Part shown: positions 42,025 to 52,700 of the stretch, in pieces
How positions within the stretch are numbered: position 1 is the first letter of the stretch
How the letters are laid out: the number at the start of each line of letters is the position of its first letter
Source of the DNA: Nonomuraea gerenzanensis
GTDB lineage: Bacteria; Actinomycetota; Actinomycetes; Streptosporangiales; Streptosporangiaceae
Assembly: GCF_020215645.1 (NCBI RefSeq)
Contig: NZ_CP084058.1
Location: 8,184,001-8,248,000, forward strand
DNA: 64,000 nucleotides
Direction of reading: 5' to 3'
The notes under the pieces: generated by a model
What the model was told of the DNA's origin: nothing
The model's input: the letters and a program-made list of their open reading frames with translations, nothing else
The model's database searches: none
Translations under genes and position numbers: made by a program

Positions 42025-42954
42025 ATGAGAACAGCTCTGGCCGTCGCCGCCGCGCTCCTCGCGATCCCCCTGCTCATCGGGGCCTGGGGAGGCATGGAGA
42101 GCACCGGCGGCGGCGAGGTGGCCGTCGTCCGCGACGGCGGCCCGCTCGACGACAACCGGGTCCGCCAGGTCATCGACCCCGGCTCGGGCCTGACCTGGAC
42201 CGGCATGTGGTCCGCCGTCCACCTCTATCCGGCGCAGCAGCGCTTCTACACGATCACCGCGGACGCCAAGCGGGCCACCACGCTCGGCGTGGACGTGGTG
42301 ACGGTGCCCAGCAGCGACGGCGTGAACCTGGGCATCGAAGGCACCCTCTACTTCACGCTCAATCTCGACCACGAGACGCTGAAGCAGTTCGACGACAAGT
42401 ACGGCACCCGGACCTTCCGCGCCGGCGACGGCTCCCTCTACCCGTGGGACGGCGACGAGGGCTGGAGCGCGTTCTTCGGCCAGGCCGTCAGGCCGGTGAT
42501 CGACAACGCGCTGCGCGGTCAGATCGGCGCCATGCGCTGCGCCGAGCTGGTGCCCTCCTGCTCGCTGCTGAAGAGCTCCGCGCTCCAGCCGCAGGACAGC
42601 AACGCCAACATCACCAAGGTGCAGAACGCGGTCAACGCCTCCCTCGCCCGCGACCTGCCCGTCATGCTCGGCGGGAACTTCCTGACCGGCCTGCGCTTCA
42701 CGCTGGCGAAGGTGACCCTGCCCGCCGACGTGCAGCAGGCCGTGGACCGGTCGCTGTCGGCCGCCGCCGCCGTCTCCGAGGCCGAGGCCAAGGTGGCCCA
42801 GGCCAAGGCCGAGGCGGAGGCGAACCGGGCCAGGCAGGACGGCTACGACAAGTGCCCCGCCTGCGCCGAGATCGACAAGCTCCGATCGCTGCCCCAGGGC
42901 ATCACCGTGTACGCGCCCGGCAACCCTCAGTCGGTGGTCGTCCCGTCCAGGTAG
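42025..42954 (+). CDS. SPFH/Band-7 domain protein
   Basis: 309 residues. An N-terminal membrane anchor or signal (about 1-22) precedes an SPFH core (GGEVAVVRDGGPLDD, SAVHLYPAQQRFYTI, VPSSDGVNLGIEGTLYF) and a helical C-terminal stretch (AAAVSEAEAKVAQAKAEAEANRARQDGYD) able to form a coiled coil, then a short tail with CPAC. SPFH proteins assemble ring-like membrane scaffolds. No NfeD or protease partner gene is adjacent. ATG with AAAGGG upstream. Confidence 0.85.
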   Translation: MRTALAVAAALLAIPLLIGAWGGMESTGGGEVAVVRDGGPLDDNRVRQVIDPGSGLTWTGMWSAVHLYPAQQRFYTITADAKRATTLGVDVVTVPSSDGVNLGIEGTLYFTLNLDHETLKQFDDKYGTRTFRAGDGSLYPWDGDEGWSAFFGQAVRPVIDNALRGQIGAMRCAELVPSCSLLKSSALQPQDSNANITKVQNAVNASLARDLPVMLGGNFLTGLRFTLAKVTLPADVQQAVDRSLSAAAAVSEAEAKVAQAKAEAEANRARQDGYDKCPACAEIDKLRSLPQGITVYAPGNPQSVVVPSR

Positions 42955-43007
42955 GGGTTGTGACGCAATCGCCATCGATTCACAGAACAAGCAGCGGCGA
43001 AACGGCA

Positions 43008-43021
43008 TAAACTGCGCGCCT
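43008..43021 (+). promoter_or_regulatory. -10 element of a probable leaderless gene
   Basis: TAAACT (43008-43013) ends eight bases before GTG 43022, with no ribosome site. The same hexamer and spacing precede the ROK gene at 4046. Confidence 0.5.
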
Positions 43022-43789
43022 GTGAGCCTGCCTGTACGAGAACGTTCCCCTCGGCCGGGCGGCGGTCGTCACCGCCGTCCCGTGCCCACGTCCTTGCCGC
43101 CCGACGCCCCCGTGCTCGTGCTCGCCACCCCCGGCGGCACCGCCGGCGTGGCCGAGGAGATCGCGTCCGTGGTCCGCGTCGACAACCCGCAGATCGAGGT
43201 GCGTCTGACGAGCGTCACCGACCTGGCAGACTCGCTGCCCGCCGGCCGTGACGCCGTCATCGTGCCCCTGCTCACGTGGGACGATCCCGTCATCATGGCG
43301 GAGATCGGCAAGGCCGTCGCGGCCAGCGGCTCCGGGGCCGTCGTCACCGAGGCGCTCGGGCCGCACCCGCTGCTGGCCGAGGCCCTGCACATCCGGCTGG
43401 CCGAGCGCGGCCTGGCCAGGGCCGACCGCGTCCGCCTGCTGAACGTCTCCAGCCCCGTGGACGCCGTCGTCCTGGCCACCGTGGGCGGGCCCCGCGCGGT
43501 GCACGCCGTACAGGCCACCTCGGTGCTGCTGGCGTCCCGGCTCACGCTGCCGGTGGTCGCCGCCTCGCTGGACAGCGACCCCACCGTCGCCGTCGCCGCC
43601 CAGCGGCTGCGCGCCGCGGGCGCGGAGCGGCTGGCCATCGCGCCCTGCATGATCGGCCACGAGGCCCCCGCCGGGATCGTCGAGCAGGCCGCCACGTCGA
43701 TCAACGCGGGCCACGCCGAGCCGCTCGGCTCCCACAGCGCCGTGGCCGAACTTGTCGCGCGAGCTTACGGGAGTCAACTCGCGACTTGA
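43022..43789 (+). CDS. CbiX/SirB-like chelatase-fold protein
   Basis: 255 residues. After an Arg/Pro-rich N-terminus come two chelatase-like halves: VLVLATPGGTAGVAEEIASVV, then TEALGPHPLLAEALHIRLAERG, and TLPVVAASLDSDPTVAVAAQRLRAAGAERLAIAPCMIGHEAPAGIVEQA. The usual catalytic AHGS at the end of the first strand is replaced by ATPGG, so ferrochelatase or sirohydrochlorin chelatase activity is doubtful. No cobalamin or siroheme genes are nearby. Actinomycetes carry several such degenerate paralogues. Confidence 0.78.
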   Translation: MSLPVRERSPRPGGGRHRRPVPTSLPPDAPVLVLATPGGTAGVAEEIASVVRVDNPQIEVRLTSVTDLADSLPAGRDAVIVPLLTWDDPVIMAEIGKAVAASGSGAVVTEALGPHPLLAEALHIRLAERGLARADRVRLLNVSSPVDAVVLATVGGPRAVHAVQATSVLLASRLTLPVVAASLDSDPTVAVAAQRLRAAGAERLAIAPCMIGHEAPAGIVEQAATSINAGHAEPLGSHSAVAELVARAYGSQLAT

Positions 43790-43796
43790 CAAGGGC

Positions 43797-43826
43797 TTGT
43801 AAAGATCACCGGACTCGCGTTACCTT
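43797..43826 (+). promoter_or_regulatory. Promoter of a leaderless GNAT gene
   Basis: TTGTAA (43797-43802), an 18-base spacer and TACCTT (43821-43826), ending six bases before ATG 43833. Transcription would start at the codon. Confidence 0.5.
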
Positions 43827-43832
43827 CTCCGC

Positions 43833-44381
43833 ATGCGCCGTGTGGTCTGCAATGGCGAACGACTCGGCCTCCGTGACGTGGCGGAGGCCGACGTGGCCGC
43901 CCTGCACACCATCTACAGCCATCCCGCCGCCGTCCAGCACGCGCCCTTCGCCCCGCGCAGCCTCCGGGAGGTCACCGACCTCATCGAGGAGGCCATGACG
44001 GCCGCCGCCACCGAGCCGCGCCGCCTGTACGTGCTGGCCGTGGTCGACGCGGCCCGCCGCGACGTGATCGGCGTGGCCAGACTCCGCATCGAGACCGAGC
44101 TGCCGCACAGCGCGGAGATCGGGTTCGGGCTGCATCCCGATCAGTGGGGGCGGGGCATCGGCACCGATCTCGTACGGCTGCTGCTGTCGTTCGGGTTCAA
44201 GCAGCTCGGGCTGCATCGCATCTGGGGCGCCCGCGCGCCCGCCAACCTGCCCGCCCAGCTCGCGATGCTGACGGCGGGCATGGTCGAGGAGGGCCGCATC
44301 CGGCATCACCTGAACACGCCGAACGGCTGGCGCGACTCGATCGTGCACTCCGCGATCGAGGGCGAGTGGAGCGACCGCTAG
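43833..44381 (+). CDS. GNAT acetyltransferase, RimJ/RimL type
   Basis: 182 residues: opening RLGLRDVAEADVAALHTIYSHPAAVQHAPF, then IGFGLHPDQWGRGIGTDLVRLLLSFGF (acetyl-CoA loop) and LGLHRIWGARAPANLPAQLAMLTAGMVEEGRIRHHL, the ribosomal-protein N-acetyltransferase-like layout. It may acetylate a protein N-terminus or a small amine. ATG at 43833 seems leaderless. Substrate not predictable. Confidence 0.9.
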   Translation: MRRVVCNGERLGLRDVAEADVAALHTIYSHPAAVQHAPFAPRSLREVTDLIEEAMTAAATEPRRLYVLAVVDAARRDVIGVARLRIETELPHSAEIGFGLHPDQWGRGIGTDLVRLLLSFGFKQLGLHRIWGARAPANLPAQLAMLTAGMVEEGRIRHHLNTPNGWRDSIVHSAIEGEWSDR

Positions 44382-44498
44382 GTGTGGTGATCCTGTGTTG
44401 CTGACCTGCGGACTCACGATGCGCTAACGCCACTTCCCGCACCCTGATGCCGCGTCTCGCGCGACCCGCGCGACGCAGGCCATCAGGAGGAGAACAGC

Positions 44499-45023
44499 AT
44501 GCCGCGCTCTCGCCAGCTCTTCACCGCGCTCGCCCTGACCTCGATCCTGTCCGCGCCCGCGCTGCTCGCCGCGGCGTCGGCCTCGGCGTCGGCGTCCGTG
44601 TCCGCGTCCGTGTCCGCGTCCGTGTCCGTGTCCGCGTCCGTGTCGTCGTGTCTGGTGGAGGTCTACGACCTGGACGCGATCGACGTGGGTGAGTCCGACG
44701 GCAAGGACGAGCTCCGCCTGCGGGTGGACGGCTACCTGTGGCCCGCCGGCTGGGTCGACATGCGCACCGGCGACGACGCCGACCCCGCCCACTTCGGCAA
44801 CGTGAGCACCACCGTCAGCGGCAACACCATCAAGCCGTTCAGCCTGCGCGAGGTCACCCCGCCCGCCGTCGGGAGCGGCACCGCCCTCGGCTCCGTGGAC
44901 GTGCACGGCGGCACCTGCCAGACGCTCGACCCGGGCGAGACGTACACCTACACGCAGAACCTCACCGGCAACCACGAGACCTCCTACTGGTACGTCCTGA
45001 GGATCCGCATGACCGGCCAGTAG
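44499..45023 (+). CDS. Secreted protein with Ala/Ser/Val repeat, unknown function
   Basis: 174 residues with a signal peptide (about 1-25) followed by an alternating Ser tract (ASASVSASVSAS-type, about 25-50) encoded by GCGTCC/GTGTCC hexamers. The rest is a single beta-rich domain with two Cys (SSCLVEVYDLDAID and GGTCQTLDPGETYTY). Very strong ribosome site (AGGAGGAG) suggests high expression. No family recognised. The repeat lies at the expected signal-peptidase site and may act as a linker or cleavage region. Confidence 0.8.
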   Translation: MPRSRQLFTALALTSILSAPALLAAASASASASVSASVSASVSVSASVSSCLVEVYDLDAIDVGESDGKDELRLRVDGYLWPAGWVDMRTGDDADPAHFGNVSTTVSGNTIKPFSLREVTPPAVGSGTALGSVDVHGGTCQTLDPGETYTYTQNLTGNHETSYWYVLRIRMTGQ

Positions 45024-45072
45024 CCGGGGAAAACATGACAGCAGGTGTCGGGTTTCGGGCCCACCATGGTCC

Positions 45073-45098
45073 ATCCGGCCGGTGGACGCCGGCCGGAT
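45073..45098 (+). terminator. Hairpin after the secreted Ser-rich protein gene
   Basis: A perfect ten-pair stem (45073-45082 with 45089-45098) and six-base loop lies between the stop at 45023 and ATG 45121. Confidence 0.7.
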
Positions 45099-45120
45099 CG
45101 ACCCACGGACAAGGACGTTC

Positions 45121-45630
45121 ATGCGCGAAACGCCAGAGGAGCTCGCCGAGCTCCAGGCCCTGCTCGACACCTCGCTCGCCGGCTCCACGCAGCACCTGCG
45201 CTCGATCGTCGCCGGCGCCACCACGGACGCCGGGCAGCTCACCCGGATCCTGACCGGCATGTGCACGCTCGCCGTCTCCACGGTGACCGCCAAGGGCGAG
45301 CCGCGGATCAGCGGCGCGGACGGGCACTTCCTGCACGGCACATGGTGCTTCGGGACGGCGCGGAGCGCGGCCAAGGCCCGTCACCTGGCCGCCCGTCCGG
45401 CCGCCAGCGTCGCGCACCTGCGCGGCGAGGACCTGGGGGTCTTCACGCACGGCACGGTGGAGATCCTCAACCCCCTCGACGGCGAGCCGGCCGCGGACTG
45501 GCCGGAGCTGCTCGCCTACTTCAAGGAGTTCTACGGGGACAACGCCTTCGACTGGGAGAAGGAGGTGGTCTACTTCCGGCTGCGTCCGCACTGGATGACC
45601 GTCTACGCGCCTGACGTCACGAAACTGTAG
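45121..45630 (+). CDS. Pyridoxamine-5'-phosphate-oxidase-like (FMN split-barrel) protein
   Basis: 169 residues. The split-barrel pattern is visible as LTGMCTLAVSTVTAKGEPRISGADGHFLHGTWCFGTARSAAKARHLAARPAASVAHL, then VFTHGTVEILNPLDG, with a Trp-rich end. Members bind FMN, heme or F420. ATG at 45121 without strong evidence for earlier starts. Stand-alone gene after a hairpin. Substrate unknown. Confidence 0.85.
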   Translation: MRETPEELAELQALLDTSLAGSTQHLRSIVAGATTDAGQLTRILTGMCTLAVSTVTAKGEPRISGADGHFLHGTWCFGTARSAAKARHLAARPAASVAHLRGEDLGVFTHGTVEILNPLDGEPAADWPELLAYFKEFYGDNAFDWEKEVVYFRLRPHWMTVYAPDVTKL

Positions 45631-45771
45631 ACGGCGTCCCCCTTCGGATGGTGCCTGCGCGCTGTCGTTCCCGGCCTCGGCCGCGCGCCTCGCCGGACCC
45701 GCGGCGCCTGGCTGCACGGGGATTGTCGGTGCGGCATCCTACGATGAGGCTCCTCACGGAGGGATAGTCAC

Positions 45772-46233
45772 ATGCTGGACTCGCTGATCGTGCCCTTGTT
45801 CGTCACCACGGACCTGCCGCCGGAGGCGGAGCTGGCCGAGTTCGGGGAGTTGCTCGCCGAGACCGCCCGGATGCTCGGCCGCGAGGGGGAGGCGGGCGGC
45901 TACGAGGCGTTCCTGGCGGGCCAGGTGTTCTGGCTGGACCGGCCCGTGCTGCCGGAGCAGCGGCCCGCGGCCGAGGGCGAGCTGCGCTTCGCCGGGATGC
46001 TGGGGTACCTGGCCGCCTCCGGGGGCGGGCACACCGCCCGGCAGGTGGTCGGTGACGTGCGGCGCGCGATCGGGGCCGCTGTCGCCGGGCGTTACGGTGA
46101 CGTGGGGGTGGCGCCCGCCGTGTTCGCGATCCGGGATCAGGACGTGCGGGAGCGTACGCCTGAGACTGCTCTGTACGTGGATACGCGGGATGCGGCGGCT
46201 GAGCTGGTGAGCGCCGCCAAGTTCTACCTCTAG
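45772..46233 (+). CDS. Hypothetical protein
   Basis: 153 residues, acidic, no signal or membrane segment. The front half is helical (EAELAEFGELLAETARMLG), followed by alpha/beta with RDQDVRERTPETALYVDTRD. I recognise no domain. ATG with ACGGAGGG ten bases upstream is convincing. It is separated from both neighbours by more than 140 bases without other features. Confidence 0.65.
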   Translation: MLDSLIVPLFVTTDLPPEAELAEFGELLAETARMLGREGEAGGYEAFLAGQVFWLDRPVLPEQRPAAEGELRFAGMLGYLAASGGGHTARQVVGDVRRAIGAAVAGRYGDVGVAPAVFAIRDQDVRERTPETALYVDTRDAAAELVSAAKFYL

Positions 46234-46388
46234 GGCGGGTCCTCGCCGGCGTGCGGGGGTGCGCAGCGGGTGGGGTGACGAGCCGGGATGGGCGGGAGGT
46301 GGCCGGGCGGGCTTTCTCGTGCGATCGTGAACGTGATCCTTCCGGTGGCCGATGAGCGGGTGGCCCGATGGAGTCGGAGGTTATGGCG

Positions 46389-46700
46389 ATGGCGGTGGTC
46401 GGGGCAGTCTGCTTCGGGCTGGTGATCGGCTGGATCGCGTACGGGACGTTGCGCCGGCGGCGGGCGGGCAACGGGGTGACGGAGCTGGCGGCGGTGCTGG
46501 CCGCGGTGGGTGGCGGGCTGGTGACGGCGCTGCTGGGGCTGTCCGAGGTGTTCGGTGGGTACGCCGTGGGGCTGGCCGTGGGGTTCTTCGGTTACCTGGC
46601 GCTGGTGACGCTGGTGCCCGGCTCTCCGTGGGCGGGCGAGCCGGTCAAGAGGCCGACCGACACGTACGACGCCCAGAGGTCCGGCTCGGTGGAGCCGTAG
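46389..46700 (+). CDS. Small membrane protein, unknown; 3' end overlaps the CHAT gene
   Basis: 103 residues from ATG 46389, with GGAGG eight bases upstream. In-frame ATGs at 46383 and 46368 exist. Three hydrophobic segments (AVVGAVCFGLVIGWIAYG, ELAAVLAAVGGGLVTALLG, YAVGLAVGFFGYLALVTLV) predict a three-pass membrane protein. Its last 109 bases are antisense to the end of the 6.3-kb CHAT gene, so the two are convergent and overlapping. Function unknown. The overlap region codes plausibly in both strands. Confidence 0.6.
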   Translation: MAVVGAVCFGLVIGWIAYGTLRRRRAGNGVTELAAVLAAVGGGLVTALLGLSEVFGGYAVGLAVGFFGYLALVTLVPGSPWAGEPVKRPTDTYDAQRSGSVEP

Positions 46701-49700
46701 AGGTCGCGCAGGGCCAGCACGGCGGCGCGGAAGGCGTGCGGCGTGGGGGTGCCGGCGTTGAGGCGGGTGTGGATGTCCCGGGTGAGGGCTCGGGTGATCT
46801 CGGCGGAGACCGGCCAGAGGGTGAGCAGGGCGGCGCGGACGCCCGCGTGGAGGAGCGCGTACGAGAGCGCGGCCAGGCCGTCACCGGTGGGCGGGAGCGG
46901 CGTGCCGTGGGCGGGTGGTGGGTGGGTCGGCGGCTCGTAGGCCTTGTAGGCGGGTGGCTGGTGGGCGGGTGGCTCGTGGGCGGTGATGAGGGCCACGTCT
47001 GCGGTTACGTTCATGGTCATGAGGCGGCGGGCCGTGAGGAGGCCGTCGGACAGGCGGATGCCCGAGCCGAACGGGTCGGCGTGGTCGTACACGGCCGGGC
47101 AGGCCAGATGCAGCACGTCCCAGGAGCCCTGGATGCGGGCCGAGGTGGCTTCGTGCGCGTGGTGGGGCCGGATGCCGAGCAGGGTGGCGGCGTCCCGTGC
47201 CTCGGCCTCCACGATGGGGCGGGCGGCAGGGTCGGCGGTGAAGCCGAGGGCCAGCGAGCCGGTGGCCGGGGTGCGGGGGCGTTGTGTCAGGCGGGCCAGG
47301 GCGGCGGCCGAGGGGGCGTAGGCCACCGGGAAACGCTCGATGAGCAGGCCGCCGGACGGTGACAGCGCGTGCAGGGGGATCTGGCGGAGCGCCGGGTGCG
47401 GGATCAGGTGGAGCAGGCCGATGCCGTTGCCCAGGGCGGTGAGCGCGTCGGCGAGCAGTTGGTCGGCCAGGCGGCGCCAGAGGTCGGCGCGGTGCCGGCG
47501 GGCCTCGATGTCGAGGAGGCCGGGTCTGCGGCTGTCGAGGGTGCGGCGGAAGGCGTCCAGGAGGTCGTGGCCGACGGTGGTGGGGAAGGTGCGTGGCTCG
47601 GGCCAGCCGGTGCGGTGGGCCAGGACCGTCACGGTGCCCTCGCCCAGGTGGAATCCCAGCAGCGCCCGCGCTCCCCCGGCGTGCTCGGGGACGCTGACGA
47701 GGGCGTCGAGCTGGGCTCTGGTGGGTGGTCTGCCCCTGCGCAGGGCCACGTGGCCGGGGTCGGACGGCTCCATGCGGCGCCACAGATCCTCCAGGTCCGC
47801 GCGGGCGGTGTGGGCGCGGCGGAGGACGGCGGCGGCCCGTTCTGGGTCGCGGGTGTGGTGGGCGATCGTCATGAGGGTGCTGACCTGGTTCAGGCTGCGT
47901 TGCTCCGCCTGGAGGAGGCCTGCGGGGATGGGGCTGTGGGGGGTCGGGGGTTGTTGGGCGAGGTCGGTGGTGAGGGTGGTGAGTGCGGCCTGTTCTGCGT
48001 GGGTCCAGGCTGTCATGCCGAGGTTGAGGTGGACGGCCAGTCTGATCGCGCGGGCGCGGGTGGTTTCGCGGCCCAGGGCGCAGGCGCGTTCGGCGTCGGC
48101 CAGGGCGGCGGGGTGGTCGCCCAGGCCTTCCTCGGCGATCGAGCGGTGGTGGTAGGCGGTGGCTAGCTCGAGGTCGTGGCCGAGGTCGGACAGGGTGTCG
48201 ATGGCTGTGGAGAGGCGGTGGCGGGCCTGGGTGAAGGCGTCGGTGGTCAGCTCGGTGTGGGCGAGGCCGGCGGTGGAGGCGGTGCTGCGGTCGGCCCTGC
48301 TGCGGTCGGGGTCGGTCGGGTTGAGGTCGGGTGGTGTGAGGTCGGTCAGGGCGAGGTCGTGGGCTGCCAGGTGGCTCAGTGCGATGGCCTCGCCGGCTCG
48401 GAAGCCGATGTCCTGGGCCAGGGTGAGTGCCTCGATCAGCCGCTCCGGTGCGCCCAGGCGGGCGAGGGCGAGCAGGGCCAGGACCGTTCCGCGGCCGTGG
48501 CCGTGGGTGCGTTCGAGGTCGAGGGCGCGTTCGACCAGCGGCACGGCTTCGGCAGGCTCGCCGCGTAGCTCGTGGACCAGGCCGAGGTCGGCGTAGGTGG
48601 TGGCGAGGTCGGTGCGCCGGCCCAGCTCCTCGCCGATCGCGATGGCCTCGCGGTAGTGGGTGGCGGCCTCGTCCAGGTCGCCGAGCTTGAGGTGGAGGTC
48701 GGCGAGGCCGGACAGGAGCGGGGCCCGGAGCGCTCGCCAGATCGGGGCTTCGATGAGGGACAGGCCCTCCGCGTACGCCTGTGCCGCTTCCTGCGTGCGG
48801 CCCAGGTCCGTGAGGGCGGCTCCGAGCAGGGCGAGCGATGGGACGAGCTGGGCGGGGAGCGCGGAGTCTGCGTCGCGGGACAGCTCGACCGCCTTGGTGA
48901 GGTGTCCGGCCGCCTCTTCCGCCCGTCCCATGGCCGTGGCCGCCGCGCCGAGGTTGCGGAGATGGTCGATCACCCGTTCGTCGCGCAGTTCGTACCCGTG
49001 CGCGGCGTACTCGTGGGCGGCGGCCAGGTCGCCCAGCTCGCGGCAGAAGCCGGACAGCTTGGCCAGGAGGTAGGACCGGTCGCCCGCTCCCCCGCCACCG
49101 TCACCCGCCTCCGCCCCGCGATCAGGCCGGTCAAGGGCCGCTGCGCCGGAGGCTGACCGGCCGAGCGCCTCTCCCAGGCCGAGCGTCTCGCGGCCGAGCG
49201 TCTCGCGGCCGAGCGCCTCTTCCGGGCCGGAGTCCTGCGCGCTCGAAGCCTTCGTGCCAGCAGCCCACCTCCCGGGCACGTCCACAGCGGGTACCTCCGC
49301 GTCGAGGGCCTGTTCGGCCAGGGCGCGGGCCGTGGTCAGGTCGCCGGCCGCCTCGGCCTCCTCCAGCCGGAGCCGGCGCTCCAGCCGTTCCGACACCTCC
49401 CCCCGCAACCCCTCAGCCCGCAGGGAGGCGACCGCCTGGGCGAGGGTGGCGCGGCCGCCGGTGAGGTCGCCGAGGCTGAGCTGGATGGCGGCCAGGCGGG
49501 ACAGGAGCGCGGCGTCGAGCCCGCCCGCCATGGCGGCGACGACCTCGAACGGCGCTCCGGAGGAACGGAGGTCGGGGGCGGCGGCGAGACCCGCCAGGCC
49601 ACTCTCAAGGTGTTGCCTGGCCCGGCGGAACTCGCCGCGCGCCTCCAGGGCGAGACCGAGTTTGATCGAGGCCAGGGCCGTGAGCCGCTCCTGGCCGCTC

Positions 49701-52700
49701 GCGCGGAAGCCCTCCAGGGAAGCCTCCAGCGCTTCCGCCTGCGCCCGGAGGTCTCCGTCGCGGGCGGCGAGGGCGGCCAGGCGGTCGCGTACGACGGCTT
49801 CCTTGAGCGGATCCCCCGAGGCCAGGCCGAGCGCCGCGTACAGGCGTTCCGCGGCGTCCTGCGGCTCCCCGAGCCGGGCGTCGGCCGCGGCCCGGCCGAG
49901 CGTGGCGGTGAAGAGGGCGTCCAGGTCACCTTCCGCGGCGGCCAGGTCCGCGGCGCGGTCGAGGTCGGAGAGGGCGTCGTCGGGGAGGTTCAGCGCGATC
50001 AGGCAGGCGGCGCGCATGACCAGCGCGACCGCCTCCTTGCCCGGCGCCCGCAACCTCGCGAACGCCTCCACCGCCGCCTCGAACGCCTCCAGCGCCCGCT
50101 CCGGCTCGCCCCCGGCGTAGGCGAGCACGCCCAGGTTGTAGCGCACCGACGCGGCCCCGTCGTGGTGGGCGATGGCCTCGTAGTCGCGTCCCGCCAGCTC
50201 GAACGCCACCCTCGCGCCGCCGGTGTCACCGCGGGCCCGGCGGCGCTGGCCGAGGCGGTACCACTCGTCGGCGGGCTCGCGCCGTTGCCCCCTGCGCCTG
50301 ACGATCTCCACCAGCCGGGTCTCGGCGGCGGCGGCATGGCCGTGGTGGCCGCGCTCCGCCAGCGTGACGGCGTAGGCGTCGAGGGCTCTGCACGCCTCCT
50401 CCCACTCCCCCGCCGCCTCCAGCTCGATGGCGCAGGCGGCCATGCGCTCGTTCGCGGCGGTGAGGTCGTCCTGGTGCACTGCTGCTCTGGCGGCCGGTAC
50501 GAGGGCCAGGGCGGCGGCCCGTCTGTCGCCGTGGGCCTGGTACAGCTCGCGGGCCCGGGCCGCGCAGGCCACGGCGGAGAGCGGGTCGTCCAGGGCCGAA
50601 TATGCCTCGGCTGCGTGCTGCCGTTGTGCGGCCTCCTCGGTGGGCAGGCCTGCGGCCTCGCACAACGCGACGGCACGCAGGTGGTGCTCGACGGCTTGGG
50701 CCGGGTGTCCGCCTCGGAGGTGGAGGAGGCCCAGGTTGCCGAGCTGGAGTGCTTCCGAGCGTGGGTCGGCCAGGGAGTGGTGGAGGGCGGCTGAGCGTTC
50801 GTAGGCGGAGCGGGCGCGCTCGAACGCCCGCGAGCGTTCCGAGGCGGAGCGGGCGCGTTCGTGGTCTTGCTCCGGTGCGCCCTCCAGCCCGGCTTCGTGC
50901 ACCGCGCCCAGCGCGGCGAGGGCGTGTGCGGCGCGGGCCATCGATCCTGCCGACTCGAACGCCTGGACCGCGCGCTCCAGCACCCGCCCGGCGATGCCGT
51001 GCCGGCCCAGGGCGGTCAGCCGCTGCGCCGTCTCCAGCAGGAACTCGCCCGGCTCCGCCGCCCCCCGCTCCGCCACCGCGAGCAGCTTGAGCGCCACCTC
51101 CTCCTCGGGCAGCCGCAGCGCCAGCTCGGTGGCGGCCAGGGTGAGCTGCTCGTCCACGGCGGGCGGCACGTCCAGCCCGGCCGGCGGGGCGGCGTCGTCC
51201 CGCGCGGCCGGCCAGGTGACGTCGTCCCGCCCGGCGGCCGGGGCCAGGGCCTCGTGCAGCAGGGCGGCGTCGTCCTCCCCGGCCAGGGTCAGTGCCTCGG
51301 TCAGGTCGCGGGGCTCGTGCTGTGCCGTGTAGCGGGCCAGCAGGGCCCTGCACAACGTCCGCTGCGCGCCCGCCTGACCGTGCGAGGTCTTCTGCGCCAG
51401 CTCCACCCCCTGGCGGGCGGCGAGCACGGCCTCGCGCAGGTCGTCGGCCCGCCGCTCGCCCGCCGGCCACGCGGCGCGCCGGCACAGCACCTCCGACATC
51501 AGCCCGTACGCCTCCACCCGGAGCCCGGCCTGCTCCCCCACCGCCAGAGCCTCGCGTAACACCACCACGGCCTCATCCGCGATGCCCAGGGTGGCGGCCT
51601 CGCCGGTGTCCAGGTGCAGCTTGAGCGCCCGCGCCAGCAGCATCAGCGCCCCCACCCTGCCCTGGTCCTGCGGCCCGTGGGCGGCCAGGGCGGCGCGGGC
51701 GGCGGCGGCCGGCTCCGCGGGGTCGCCGCCGGTGGCGACGGCCCGCCTGAGCAGGGCGTTGGCCAGGGTGGTCAGGTGCCTGGCCCGGTCCGGGTGGTCG
51801 GCGGGGGCGTGGCGGGCCGCCTGGCGCAGGACGGCCACGGCTTCGTCCAGGTCGGCGGGGTCGCCGGTGACCAGGTAGCGGCGCCAGCGGCGCTTGCCGA
51901 GCAGCCCGAGCCGGACGAGCGGGTCGGTGCCGAGCCCGCGCGCGCTCTCGTCGGGCGCGACCCGGAGGGCTTCGAGCATCTCGGTGGCGGCTTCGAGCGA
52001 GCGTTCGTCGCCGGTGACGACGTACCAGTCGATGAGCCCCGACGCGTACGGCGCGACGACCCCCGGATGCGCCCACTGCTCGTGCCAGAAGTCCAGCGCG
52101 CACTGCCCCGCCCTGATGAACGCGAGCAGGTCCCCGTCGGCGTAGGAGGCGGCGGCCCGCGCCTGGGTGAGATCGACGAGGGTGAGCAGCGCCTGCGACC
52201 TGTCCCTGCTGCGCGGCAGGCTCTCGGCCGCCGCCACGTACGCCCTGACCAGCTCCTCGTCGTCGGGCGCGGCCGAGCACAGCGCCGTGGCCAGCTCCCC
52301 CACGTGAGCGGCGTCGCCGAGGGCCGCGCGCAGCAGCACGTGCACCGCGTCGCCGATGACGCCGCGCTCGCCGGACATCGCGTGCAGGCGCACCAGCCCG
52401 GCCCCGACCAGCCCGAGCGCGCCGGGGGCCCAGGAGGGGTCGGCGGAGCGCATGGACTCCTGGAGCAGCAGCCGCGTCAGCCGCTCGCTCACCTCCGGCG
52501 CCGGGTGCGCCATGGCCCGGCGGACGAGCGCCTGGATGAGCAGCCCGACGTGCCGGTAGGTGGCCGGATCGACGTGCCCCAGCACCTCCTCCACCAGCCC
52601 CGCCCAGGTGTCGGCGGTCTCGCCCGGCGGCACGTTCGGGCCGCGCAGCTTCTCCGGCAGGCGGCCGGGGTCCAGCACGGCCACGGCGGCGAAGAAGGCG

